Shown piece by piece: positions 25,601 through 33,028 of a DNA stretch of 64,000 nucleotides. Origin of the DNA: Gleimia hominis (GTDB taxonomy: Bacteria > Actinomycetota > Actinomycetes > Actinomycetales > Actinomycetaceae); assembly GCF_032085515.1 (NCBI RefSeq), contig NZ_JASXSX010000001.1:558001-622000 (forward strand), written 5' to 3'. Each line of letters begins with the position of its first letter. The stretch's first letter is position 1. The notes under the pieces were generated by a model. It had not been told where the DNA came from and searched no databases. It saw only the letters and a list, made by a program, of their open reading frames with translations. A program made the translations under genes and the position numbers.

Positions 25601-25746
25601 ATCCGGCTCGCTAACCAGTGGTCCCACAACCAAGCGGATACGCGTGCACTGTCTTCTAAGTGCTGAGCCAGTGACAACCATTCACCATCATTTTCCCCGG
25701 TTTTGGCCCACAATGCGCGAGCCCCTGGTGGCCACTGAAACTCCAT
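22693..25746 (-). CDS. cas3: CRISPR-associated helicase/nuclease Cas3, type I-E
   Basis: Cas3 nicks and degrades target DNA recruited by Cascade. The 1017-residue protein has an N-terminal HD nuclease domain (His29 in LAQHLED, His75-Asp76 in LAGTHDLGK, and a later SGSHHGLPA motif). An SF2 helicase follows: Walker A-type AAMGEGKTEAAL near residue 360, DEAH-type VVIDEAHAYD near 490, SATLPSE motif III, and STQIVEQSMDVDFD with QRVGRLHRH as motifs V-VI. The C-terminal domain is present. The ATG has AGAGGAGT four bases upstream. All key motifs are intact, so the protein should be active. Confidence 0.97.
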   Translation of the reverse strand: MEFQWPPGARALWAKTGENDGEWLSLAQHLEDSARVSAWLWDHWLASRIKQQLSEGLSLSLEETKQFITFLAGTHDLGKAGSCFTYQLSPHRYSSFGERAQAVGLEQINTHVPIKYPHSAGSSLIIDEYLQQLNNYAQPSPQATKTGETSAAETRKPKRSERLRAARVRRSVAGISGSHHGLPATNEAHQNAVAEQNFQSTNWTETQQTTVQAAASGTNALPALKKVLENNKPLSKSASMVLTGIVIMTDWIASNQKLFPCVKEMPIDAFKRSLEQNHTNADTKKNETRFNTGVTHLQLPSPWRPQQITTRADEAYKHRFNWPNTATPYTVQTAAYEEAQHANGPIMMCIEAAMGEGKTEAALMAAEILAHKNGCNGIAFAAPTQATANGLFHRIKKWAQTGASAENPVSMYLAHGKNILNDEYTSLARSIQEVYDGDHDSSSGVLAHSWLRGRKKGILASISVMTIDQVLMLALQSKHAMLRHLGFAGKVVVIDEAHAYDAYMNVYLHRALEWLAAYGVPVIVLSATLPSETRASLLEAYSGREHAPQESEETKTQPSAYPLITVTGKDSETRSRAVQPSGRKQSVTLHAIDDSWQALRDALTDTIENGGCTLVICNTVARAQYAYAQLKNLVGADAFLIHSRFTSADRVAAEKQLTSEIGADTKGRSGEHACENGKRPWRRIVVSTQIVEQSMDVDFDCIITDLAPIDLLIQRVGRLHRHQRHTSERPAWAQQPQVIIRGVTDTGTASSQPVFAKYFDLVYDQATLLATWDKIQPFLHGQPLEIPAMIPQLVESVYSHASTVQPKWQAAYETAVHERNQERAEAQAKADTFLFAAPTNHNHDFVELWDRQRSDAAQEVGGEERGLAQVRDTDPSIEVLLTADRGAGYYSPLPWVGPGYADTKLAEGSPISQDTAFDIATSSVRLPLSMTKYPQAFDKTVTELEKTTDKAWAASPLLRGQLQLNLDERGQATLNGHNLIYRKELGLVDITKMSEDECATLGITWQQADDEDETENQ

Positions 25747-25960
25747 GTCGACTCCTCTGTCGGGTGGTTATGGAACCTAGCGTACAGCACTTCGTAAATG
25801 AATGCAACTGAATAATGTACAAATATGCAGTGTGTAAGAGTAAGGTGTGGTCTCTGCAAGCTCCAGATCTAAGATCGTTAACCAGGATTTCCTTATTAAG
25901 ACGGGTGCTTAAATGTTAATTAGATAATAACGTTAAATGACGAGAACTAGGCAGTGAAAG

Positions 25961-25999
25961 ACTCCGGCACCCGGAACTTTTGCCCGGAAATGCCGGAGT
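25961..25999. other. Inverted repeat upstream of cas3
   Basis: ACTCCGGCA at 25961 and TGCCGGAGT at 25991 form a perfect 9-bp stem around 21 bases. Its loop carries two copies of CCCGGAA. It directly abuts the relic CRISPR repeat. It may be a protein site for cas control or part of old array flanking DNA. Confidence 0.5.
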
Positions 26000-26000
26000 G

Positions 26001-26073
26001 ATGTGAACCCCACATGCGTGGGGAGCAGCCCGAATATAAGCAGCGTATTTACATTATTCAAGGCTCATCCCCA
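26001..26073 (-). CRISPR. Relic CRISPR repeat-spacer unit
   Basis: At 26008-26027 the sequence CCCCACATGCGTGGGGAGCA matches the array repeat exactly for 20 bases; the preceding seven bases are changed. Exactly 61 bases after the inferred repeat start, at 26062, the word GGCTCATCCCCA matches the first 12 bases of a repeat, then stops. The gap of 33 bases is one spacer length. This is a single old repeat-spacer unit with one truncated repeat, in the same orientation as the main array but on the other side of the cas operon. Confidence 0.8.
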
Positions 26074-26122
26074 AGGATTGCGTTATGCATTCCGTTTTGA
26101 GGAACTCATTATTGAGTTTAGT

Positions 26123-26196
26123 GTGTTTGCGGCGCGTTTACTGCGGTAGCGTTGGGGGATAGCGTTCCGCACTTAGTTTTTACGCGCCGCAAACAC
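26123..26196. other. 15-bp perfect inverted repeat, 44-base loop
   Basis: GTGTTTGCGGCGCGT at 26123 and ACGCGCCGCAAACAC at 26182 are perfect complements. The loop itself has GCGG/CCGC and a doubled AGCGTT. It lies just past the end of the ABC permease gene and may be its transcription end, although no T-run follows. No flanking target duplication was found, so a miniature transposon is not supported. Confidence 0.6.
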
Positions 26197-26232
26197 GTGC
26201 TGATTACCAGATCCTTATCGAGTTCATTATTC

Positions 26233-28887
26233 TCATTCGATTGCTGCAAGAGCCTCAACCGGGTGGGCTTTCGCAGCTTTCCTCCCCGGAAGCCAAGAGG
26301 CCACAAGCGCTGCAACCAACGCGACAAGCGCGGTGATCGCTAGGTAATGCCACGGTATCGACAAGATGCTTTCCGTGTTGTCGCCCATCGGCATGGAAAG
26401 CACTCCTAGCCAGCCAAAACCAATTCCCGCTGCAATCCCAATCGCAACTGAAACGGCGCTAATCAAAATCGCTTCCACAGATAGCATCCGTTTCACATCC
26501 CGGCGTGTCATCCCCAGTGCCCGCAACAAACCGTTCTCGCGCTTACGTTCCAAAACCGATAGCGCTAACGTGTTCGCCACCCCAACCAGAGCAACAATCA
26601 CCGACACCCCAAGCATCCCCAGGGCACCCAGCATCATTCCGTTAATGATCTGCGAATACACTGCGCGCTCAGGAGCTCCGCCACCAACCGACAACTCTGG
26701 GCCCGCCTTCGTAATAGTAGAAACCGCATCCGTGGTCTCCGAGGGGGACAAACCATCATCCAAACCAATGTAAATAACCGCGTTTTCACTAGCTGTCCCA
26801 TCAGCTTTCAGCTTGCCTTGCTCCTGCCCCTCAGCAGGTGCCGGTGTATTTGAACCATTGGATGTGCTAATCGTAAACAGCTTGTCAAAATCCGCTTTAC
26901 TCAACGTGTACGTCGGTAAAGGCATAAGCAATGGCTTTAGAGTGAGTGCTTCCGCAGAGGTCTTCACGTCAATCTGAGCTTCCTCCGGATCCCACCGATC
27001 CTTAGGTACCCCAATCTCACCCGGCTTCAACGTGGGGATCTTTGAGTGCGCAATACCAGACAAATCCTGCTGCAAAGCCACCTTGTCTAAGAACAAATCC
27101 GCATCTTCACCGGGGGCACCTGCGCCGTCCGCACCACCGGGGGTACCTGCGCTGTCCGCGGGCGTACCCGAATCCTCACCGGGGGTACCTTGCCCGGAAA
27201 CGCGGATAACCTGTGCGTCCCCACTGGCCGTAGTCACCATTTTGTGAACCCCCTTAACCCGACTGATCGCCTCAAGCTCACCAGCACTCAACGACCGCGG
27301 CGCCACCACATTCACGTCCAGCGGACGCGCCTGATTAACAGCATTATTGAGGGTTTTCTCCATAGACTGTGCTCCAACCAGCAGAGTCGTCACCAACGTT
27401 ATGCCCAGCACCAAAGCAGTACCAGTTGCGCCGGTGCGCCCCGGGTTGCGTCCAGTGTTACCAGCGGCAATCGACGAGGTCACGCTGAACCTCAACACTT
27501 TCCCCAAAGCCGTAGTGATATGCGGCAAGACGACAGCCACCAAAATTAGAAGACCAACAAACAACACTAGGGAACCCAAGAGCATCAGAACAAAGTGCGT
27601 GGACGCAGACGTTTCGCGGTACCCCACAAACACCGCTGTGCCCCCAGCAACCGCAAGCAAAACCCCCAAAACAGTGGAAACTGTGCGGCGCTTACCCGAA
27701 CGCTCATCCGTAGCCGCAGGCTGCAAAGCAACCATTGGTTTAACCCGGCTGGCTCGCAACGCCGGACGGAAACCAGCGATCATGCTCATTGCCACACCGG
27801 TCGCGATTGTCCCCAGGAACATTGGGGGCGTAATCACCTCAAGACCGTCTAAGAAAGAAGGAACCAACTGTGCGAACGAGTTAGCGCCCGCACCCAACAC
27901 GGCCCCCACAGCAACCCCAACAACTGCTGAAACCAAACCCACCAGAAGAGTTTCCCCCAAAACCAAGCGCCGCACCTGGCCCGCGTCCGCGCCAACCGCG
28001 CGCAGCAATCCGAGTTCACGCTCCCGTCGGGCCAACAGCACCTTGTAGGTGGTGGAGATTACGATCATCGCTGTCAAAGCCGCGATCGCCGGAAAGATTA
28101 GGGAGACGACCAGTAAAACCGACCCGTTCCCTGTGCTCCCACGAATAGTGTCAGAAACGAACTCATCCAAGCTAGAGGCCTTGAGCCAATCGTGCCCCTT
28201 GATCGCATCATTCACCGCGGCTTTCGCACCGCTACCCGCCACCAGTAGTCGCGAAGCGTGATCATCCTTCGTGAGTTTCTCCCCCAACTTCTGAGGTACC
28301 AGCAGCGCACCGGCAGTCACAGTCTTGTCACTACCGATAATCCCACTGACCTTCATCGTGGCTGGCTTCTGCGAGGCCGGATCGTCGGTGAAAGTCATCG
28401 CGTCCATCATGACCTCGTCACCAACACTTACTTCCAGTGTTTTCGCCGTCCCAGCTGGCAACGCCACCTCATTATCTTTCTGAGGGAGTCCGCCGGAACT
28501 AAAATCAAACTGGTTCAACTTACCCACCGGTGCGATCAGCTGACCACCAGAACGAACACGGTCTTGCCCAGGTTTGTAAACCTCTGCATAAGAAAATGTG
28601 TCCAACCGGGTGTCAAGCCCTTTTGCATTCAGATCCTGCTGAACCTCACGCAACTGTTTAGAAGACGCGTCCAAATCGGATTCATTCCGGTCGAACCCAT
28701 CTGTGGGGGCAACAACCATGTCTGCGCCCCTGATAGTACTTGCGAAAGTGGTGGTCAACGCCGAACCGAAACCACCAGAAATCGCTAAACAAGTGATGAT
28801 GAATGCGGTGGATAGCGCAATCGCAATTGCTGTCGCAGTGTACCGACCCGCGTGGGCTCGCAAGTTAGAAACTAGTAGCTTACGCAT
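26233..28887 (-). CDS. ABC transporter permease, FtsX/MacB type
   Basis: An 884-residue membrane protein with two FtsX domains. An N-terminal span (FIITCLAISGGFGSALTTTF) is followed by an extracytoplasmic domain, three spans around residues 250-390 with the ARRERELGLLRAVGADAGQV coupling motif, and a central span pair. A second extracytoplasmic domain precedes three C-terminal spans with ERKRENGLLRALGMTRRDV. The double arrangement is typical of exporter-like or lipoprotein-handling permeases. A Gly/Thr/Pro-rich insert (GTPGEDSGTPADSAGTPGG) near residue 590 is encoded by near-repeated DNA. It is coded directly after its ATPase partner (stop and start adjacent). Substrate unknown. Confidence 0.92.
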   Translation of the reverse strand: MRKLLVSNLRAHAGRYTATAIAIALSTAFIITCLAISGGFGSALTTTFASTIRGADMVVAPTDGFDRNESDLDASSKQLREVQQDLNAKGLDTRLDTFSYAEVYKPGQDRVRSGGQLIAPVGKLNQFDFSSGGLPQKDNEVALPAGTAKTLEVSVGDEVMMDAMTFTDDPASQKPATMKVSGIIGSDKTVTAGALLVPQKLGEKLTKDDHASRLLVAGSGAKAAVNDAIKGHDWLKASSLDEFVSDTIRGSTGNGSVLLVVSLIFPAIAALTAMIVISTTYKVLLARRERELGLLRAVGADAGQVRRLVLGETLLVGLVSAVVGVAVGAVLGAGANSFAQLVPSFLDGLEVITPPMFLGTIATGVAMSMIAGFRPALRASRVKPMVALQPAATDERSGKRRTVSTVLGVLLAVAGGTAVFVGYRETSASTHFVLMLLGSLVLFVGLLILVAVVLPHITTALGKVLRFSVTSSIAAGNTGRNPGRTGATGTALVLGITLVTTLLVGAQSMEKTLNNAVNQARPLDVNVVAPRSLSAGELEAISRVKGVHKMVTTASGDAQVIRVSGQGTPGEDSGTPADSAGTPGGADGAGAPGEDADLFLDKVALQQDLSGIAHSKIPTLKPGEIGVPKDRWDPEEAQIDVKTSAEALTLKPLLMPLPTYTLSKADFDKLFTISTSNGSNTPAPAEGQEQGKLKADGTASENAVIYIGLDDGLSPSETTDAVSTITKAGPELSVGGGAPERAVYSQIINGMMLGALGMLGVSVIVALVGVANTLALSVLERKRENGLLRALGMTRRDVKRMLSVEAILISAVSVAIGIAAGIGFGWLGVLSMPMGDNTESILSIPWHYLAITALVALVAALVASWLPGRKAAKAHPVEALAAIE

Positions 28888-29604
28888 TTAAGCCACCTGC
28901 TCAATCTGTTCCACAGTTGGCTTCGGCAGATCCTGCGTAACTAAACCATCTTTAACGATCAACACGCGGTCGCCCAACGCAGCCGCATGCCGATCGTGCG
29001 TAACCATCACCACGGTTTGCCCCAACACGTCCACGGCCTGGCGCAGTAGCGAAAGGACCTCATGGGAAGATTTCGAATCCAGGTTTCCAGTAGGTTCGTC
29101 AGCCACCAGCATCTTCGGCCGCGCCACCAACGCCCGCGCCACAGCTACCCGCTGCTGCTGGCCACCGGAAAGTTCAAATGGTTTATGCGTTAACCGGTCC
29201 CCCAGCCCTAGCGCTAACACCACTTCTTTGAACCAGCGCATATCTACCTCGCGCCCCGCCAACTTCATTGGCAACGTGATGTTGTCCCGCGCATTCAGCG
29301 TTGGAATCAAGTTGAAAGCTTGGAAAACGAAACCGATGTTGTCGCGCCGAAAATGCGTGAGGTCCTTGTCTTTCAGGTTCGTGATCTGCTTACCTCCAAC
29401 CTCAACGGTGCCAGCCGACGGTGAATCCAGACCCGCTAACACGTGCAACAACGTGGATTTACCTGAACCAGAAGGGCCCATAATCACCGTGAACTGCCCC
29501 TCATGAATCTGTAAATCCACACCATTCAACGCGTTCACCTGCGCGCGTCCAGTACCGTATATCTTCTTAACTCCCCGCAATGTGGCCACAATATTTGCCG
29601 CCAT
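28888..29604 (-). CDS. ABC transporter ATP-binding protein, LolD/MacB type
   Basis: The 238-residue ATPase partner of the downstream permease. Walker A is GPSGSGKST, the Q-loop segment is FVFQAFNLIPTL, and the signature is LSGGQQQRVAVARAL. Walker B is MLVADEPTGNLD, and the switch His is in MVTHDR. The extended FxFQxFNLIPxL pattern is typical of the MacB/LolD/FtsE subfamily. The ATG has GGGAAGG eight bases away. Its stop lies one base before the permease start, which indicates an operon. Confidence 0.94.
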   Translation of the reverse strand: MAANIVATLRGVKKIYGTGRAQVNALNGVDLQIHEGQFTVIMGPSGSGKSTLLHVLAGLDSPSAGTVEVGGKQITNLKDKDLTHFRRDNIGFVFQAFNLIPTLNARDNITLPMKLAGREVDMRWFKEVVLALGLGDRLTHKPFELSGGQQQRVAVARALVARPKMLVADEPTGNLDSKSSHEVLSLLRQAVDVLGQTVVMVTHDRHAAALGDRVLIVKDGLVTQDLPKPTVEQIEQVA

Positions 29605-29844
29605 GGTAAGAACCTTCCCGATCCGATCAACAGTTATTTCAACGATTCGAAAACGCGTTATGACCTGGTTTCGAAGCTACTTTCAGCCTACAAAACCGCA
29701 GGAAATAGCGATATTAGGTATTGCCCTAGTTGTTCCCTGAGGGGGTGGGGAACTAAAAATCAGGGTTAAGTCAGGGTACTACCGGGTACCCTCGCGGCGT
29801 GTTGTGTGACACGGTGGTAATCAAAGTCAATGAAAGGTGATGCT

Positions 29845-30039
29845 ATGAGAAAGAAACTGATGCGGTCCGGAACGGACCGTTACCTCGGCGGGGTGTGCGG
29901 TGGGATCGCGGAATACACGGGGATTGATTCGAGTATCATCCGTATCGTTGCGATCATCGTGGCGCTACTGCCCGGGCCGGCGTTCATCGTGTACCTAGCT
30001 CTGTGGGTGATAATGCCGCTGAGTTCCACCCCAGCATAG
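29845..30039 (+). CDS. PspC-domain small membrane protein
   Basis: A 64-residue protein starting MRKKLMRSGTDRYLGGVCGG, followed by IAEYTGIDSSIIRIVAII, the defining PspC-domain pattern, and a hydrophobic span (VALLPGPAFIVYLALWVIMP). Such proteins sit in the membrane and often take part in envelope-stress signalling, but stand-alone forms in actinobacteria lack a set role. The ATG at 29845 is preferred because AAAGGTG stands five to eight bases upstream; an ATG five codons earlier overlaps that site. It is divergent from the ABC exporter. Confidence 0.9.
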   Translation: MRKKLMRSGTDRYLGGVCGGIAEYTGIDSSIIRIVAIIVALLPGPAFIVYLALWVIMPLSSTPA

Positions 30040-30151
30040 TAACCCCCGTCGCGGTAAACGCCGTCGGAGTAACCTCGTCCTTCAACCTGGTAAAACACAG
30101 TCCAAAGGAATATCCCTGTGGCGCGAAATCGAACGGAGTCTTTTCAGAACA

Positions 30152-30229
30152 ATTCGTGCTAACCACGTAAGAAAGCGACTCGCGTTCACCATGTAAGAGA
30201 ACAACTCATGCTAACCACGTAGGTGCATA
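30152..30229. repeat. Three 26-bp tandem repeats
   Basis: Units start at 30152, 30178 and 30204 and share the pattern ACTCGYGYTMACCAYGTAAG. They are followed by two 17-base units with GTAGGTGCATAMCAAA (about 30220-30252). Together with the block at 30296 they fill the gap after pspC; no gene is supported in 30040-30402. Confidence 0.75.
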
Positions 30230-30252
30230 ACAAAGGTAGGTGCATACCAAAA

Positions 30253-30283
30253 GAGGGGAACGGCATTACTAGCCGTTCCCCTC
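30253..30283 (-). terminator. Intrinsic terminator of sodA
   Basis: A perfect 12-bp stem (GAGGGGAACGGC with GCCGTTCCCCTC) surrounds a 7-base loop. Read on the minus strand it is followed at once by TTTTGG, fitting termination of the reverse-strand sodA transcript. Confidence 0.75.
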
Positions 30284-30295
30284 CTAGTTTGAGTC

Positions 30296-30338
30296 CAATA
30301 AACGTATGCACCCAATAAACGTATGTGCCCAATAAACG
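30296..30338. repeat. 17-bp repeats with TATGCACC/TATGTGCC core
   Basis: CAATAAACGTATGCACC, CAATAAACGTATGTGCC and a partial CAATAAACG follow one another without gaps. The word TATGTGCCCAATA at 30322 is identical to 13 bases of the repeat block at 7001, so the two intergenic blocks belong to one dispersed family. Confidence 0.75.
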
Positions 30339-30402
30339 CTGCTGACCTGGTGGTCTTAAGCGTAACTGGCGTTACGCATACTTGTCTATGCTCTACCCGC
30401 GG

Positions 30403-31026
30403 TTACGGGGTTACCAAACCCGTGTAATCCGTGCGTGCTTTCTCGAAGCGTTTCGCGATGAACTCCCAGTCGATGATGTTCCAGAATGCTTTCACGTAGT
30501 CCGCCTTCACGTTCTGGTAATCGAGGTAGAACGCGTGCTCCCACATGTCCAGCATCAGCAGCGGCACGATCCCGACGGGCACGTTGGCCTGCTGGTCGTA
30601 CAGCTGGAAGGTCGATAGGCGCTGGCCGATGGTATCGTATCCCAGAATCGCCCAACCGGAACCCTGGATGCCGGTAGCAACCGCGGTGAACTGGTCTTTG
30701 AACGTTTCGAAAGACTTGAAGTACTCGTCAATCGCGGCGCCAAGCTCACCCTCGGGCTTGTCCTGGCCATTCGGGGATAGGATCTTCCAGAACAGCGAGT
30801 GGTTAGCGTGCCCACCCAGGTTGAACGCGAGGTTCTTTTCCCACAGGTTAATAGCGGCGAAGTCACCCTTCTCTTGGGCTTCTTCAAGTTTCTCAAGTGC
30901 CGTATTCGCGCCACTTACGTACGTGTTGTGGTGCTTATCGTGGTGGAGTTCCATGATTTTGCCAGAGATGTGGGGCTCTAGTGCACCGTAGTCATAGGTC
31001 AGGTCAGGAAGTGTGTATACCGCCAT
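30403..31026 (-). CDS. sodA: Superoxide dismutase, Fe/Mn family
   Basis: The cytoplasmic enzyme converts superoxide to peroxide and oxygen. The 207-residue protein begins MAVYTLPDLTYDYGALEPHI. Metal ligands are His in MELHHDKHH, His in NLGGHANHSLFW, and Asp and His in MLDMWEHAFYLDYQN. The ATG at 31026 has AGGAG seven bases upstream; a GTG two codons earlier is less likely. The metal cannot be fixed from sequence with certainty, though the GGHANHSLFW segment is common in Mn or cambialistic forms. A clean terminator follows. Confidence 0.96.
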   Translation of the reverse strand: MAVYTLPDLTYDYGALEPHISGKIMELHHDKHHNTYVSGANTALEKLEEAQEKGDFAAINLWEKNLAFNLGGHANHSLFWKILSPNGQDKPEGELGAAIDEYFKSFETFKDQFTAVATGIQGSGWAILGYDTIGQRLSTFQLYDQQANVPVGIVPLLMLDMWEHAFYLDYQNVKADYVKAFWNIIDWEFIAKRFEKARTDYTGLVTP

Positions 31027-31252
31027 TGTCACTCCTAAATAACATTTTGGCTAGCGGCCCAATCTGAACCGCACTTAGTTACCACGTTAGCGACCCAAAA
31101 CGAATTTGTCTCGATAAAGAGATAAATTTCAAGTTTTCGCAAGGCGTGCGTGACCTAAAAAAATGGGGTCAGGGAGGGCGTTTGAATGCGTGTTTTCAAG
31201 TGGAACGCGTCCGCGTGGGGCGACCGTTGTCCGTACTATGAGAGGTATGAAT

Positions 31253-32836
31253 ATGACCAGATTGCGGATCGTTGCGCGTCTGCTCAATGCGTTGCGGGCA
31301 GACCTTAAACAGTTGAATTATTCGCATGAGGGGGTACGTGCCCTGTTGGGGGCAGATGCCCACGACGCGTTGTTGCGGGAACAGCGTGCTCCCGCAATTA
31401 TGCGGGCCGGCGAAAGTTCCGCCCCGCTGGCCTACGCCATTCGTTTGCTATTGCTAGGTGCAGACGTGGCGGCTGTGGATGTGGATCGCGCGTTCACCCG
31501 CACGGGTACTGAGGGGCTGTGTCGCCTCGGGTTGGTTAACGAGCCGGTGCACGGTCGGGTGCGGACCCGTGTGCAGATTCAACCAACGCCAGCGCCGGGC
31601 CAGCATCACTGGTGGGTGGTGTGTGACATGAACCAGGCGCTCACGGGGCATCGGCCTGCGCGTGACCACGTGCTCGGAGTAGGGGGTGCGTCCCGCACTT
31701 CGCTGCGAGCCACCCCCTCAGTGCCTGTGGGGACAGTACTGGATATGGGAACCGGCAGCGGGATACTCGCTTTGCAAGCCACGACGCATGCGAAACGGGT
31801 GGTCGCAACTGACCTATCCAAGCGGGCTTGTGAGTTCGCCGCCTTCAACGCGGCCCTCAACGACGTCCCAGTAGAAGTGCGCCGAGGGTCCTTATTTGAA
31901 CCCGTTTGTGATGAACGGTTCGATTTGATTGTGTCGAACCCGCCGTTTGTGATCACCCCTCAAGAACTGCGGGCAGGGGGACTAGTGGAATATAGGGATG
32001 GTGGCCGAACAGGAGATGCGTTAACAGGTGAGGTTTTGCGCCAGGCCACCAAGTTTTTGAACCCCGGGGGAAGAGCAATCATCTTGGGGAACTGGGAGAT
32101 TCAGCGTGACCGGGATTGGGCGGAGCACCCACGCAAGTGGCTAGCAAACACGGGTGTGCACGCGATGGTGATTGAACGTGAACAGTTATCTCCGGTGGAG
32201 TATGCGCACATGTGGTTGCGCGACAACGGGCAGGATTTGGGGCCGCGGTCGCAATATGAATCTGACTACTGCACGTGGTTACGCGACTTTGACCGGCGTG
32301 ACGTGCAGGCTGTCGGCATGGGGATCGTGCTGCTAGTCAAGCCCGGTAAGGCAGGTGCGGAGCCGCTGCAAGAGCCCGTCCAGGATGTGTCTGAGTCGGG
32401 TTCGCTTGAAGGAGCGCATATGTCGGGTTCCGCCGGGCGTGTGCACCAGCAGTTTGAACAGGTGCGCGCCCCGGGGCATGCGACTGGTAGCTACCTGCAG
32501 GCAATTATGGATGAGTTGGCGTCGAATGGTTTTGAGGTTCGAGAAACCGACCGGTTTGTGCGCACCAGTGATGTGCGAGAGGAACGGCATTACCTCCCAG
32601 GCGAAGAGAACCCGCAGGTGATTGTTGCAACCCAGGGGGATGGGTTTGGTCAACGCATCCGTCTGCACGCCTACACCGCGGGCTTCTTAGGGGCATGCGA
32701 CGGGGAACTCACGGTGGGGCAAATCTGCACTGCGATTAGCGTGCTCATGGACGCGGAGTTGGAACAGGTGTGGAGCGTGGTCAAGCCGCAAATACGGCAG
32801 CTGTTAACCGCAGGTATGATAACGCGACAGGGGTAA
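31253..32836 (+). CDS. Class I SAM-dependent methyltransferase with extra domains
   Basis: A protein of about 527 residues. An N-terminal helical domain (LLNALRADLKQLNYSHEGVR) precedes the SAM-binding fold with VLDMGTGSGILALQA as motif I, VVATDLS, and the catalytic-type FDLIVSNPPFVITP (NPPF) near residue 220. This motif is found in methyltransferases acting on amide or ring nitrogens of protein or nucleic acid. The C-terminal 150 residues contain a separate domain. Several ATGs are possible; I chose 31253 because GAGAGG stands seven bases upstream. It precedes topA, a recurring actinobacterial neighbourhood. The target is unknown. Confidence 0.85.
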   Translation: MTRLRIVARLLNALRADLKQLNYSHEGVRALLGADAHDALLREQRAPAIMRAGESSAPLAYAIRLLLLGADVAAVDVDRAFTRTGTEGLCRLGLVNEPVHGRVRTRVQIQPTPAPGQHHWWVVCDMNQALTGHRPARDHVLGVGGASRTSLRATPSVPVGTVLDMGTGSGILALQATTHAKRVVATDLSKRACEFAAFNAALNDVPVEVRRGSLFEPVCDERFDLIVSNPPFVITPQELRAGGLVEYRDGGRTGDALTGEVLRQATKFLNPGGRAIILGNWEIQRDRDWAEHPRKWLANTGVHAMVIEREQLSPVEYAHMWLRDNGQDLGPRSQYESDYCTWLRDFDRRDVQAVGMGIVLLVKPGKAGAEPLQEPVQDVSESGSLEGAHMSGSAGRVHQQFEQVRAPGHATGSYLQAIMDELASNGFEVRETDRFVRTSDVREERHYLPGEENPQVIVATQGDGFGQRIRLHAYTAGFLGACDGELTVGQICTAISVLMDAELEQVWSVVKPQIRQLLTAGMITRQG

Positions 32837-33028
32837 CGATTCGCACACCGTAGTGGGATCGTGATATACGGTAGGGGCGAATGCGTTGTACAGTGGCAGT
32901 CGTCAACACGCCGCGTTTAGTGACGCGCGGCAGGTGGATCGACTGGCAGGTATTAGGCGCTTAGCGGTAAAGTGCGTGCACTCAATGAGGGTGGTGGCAC
33001 CGATAGTAGTTTAAGAAAGAGTGGGAAC

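Noticed and set aside
26001..26196. Miniature transposon made of the relic repeat and the 15-bp inverted repeat
   Set aside because: No target-site duplication or second copy was seen, and the relic repeat is explained by array phase.
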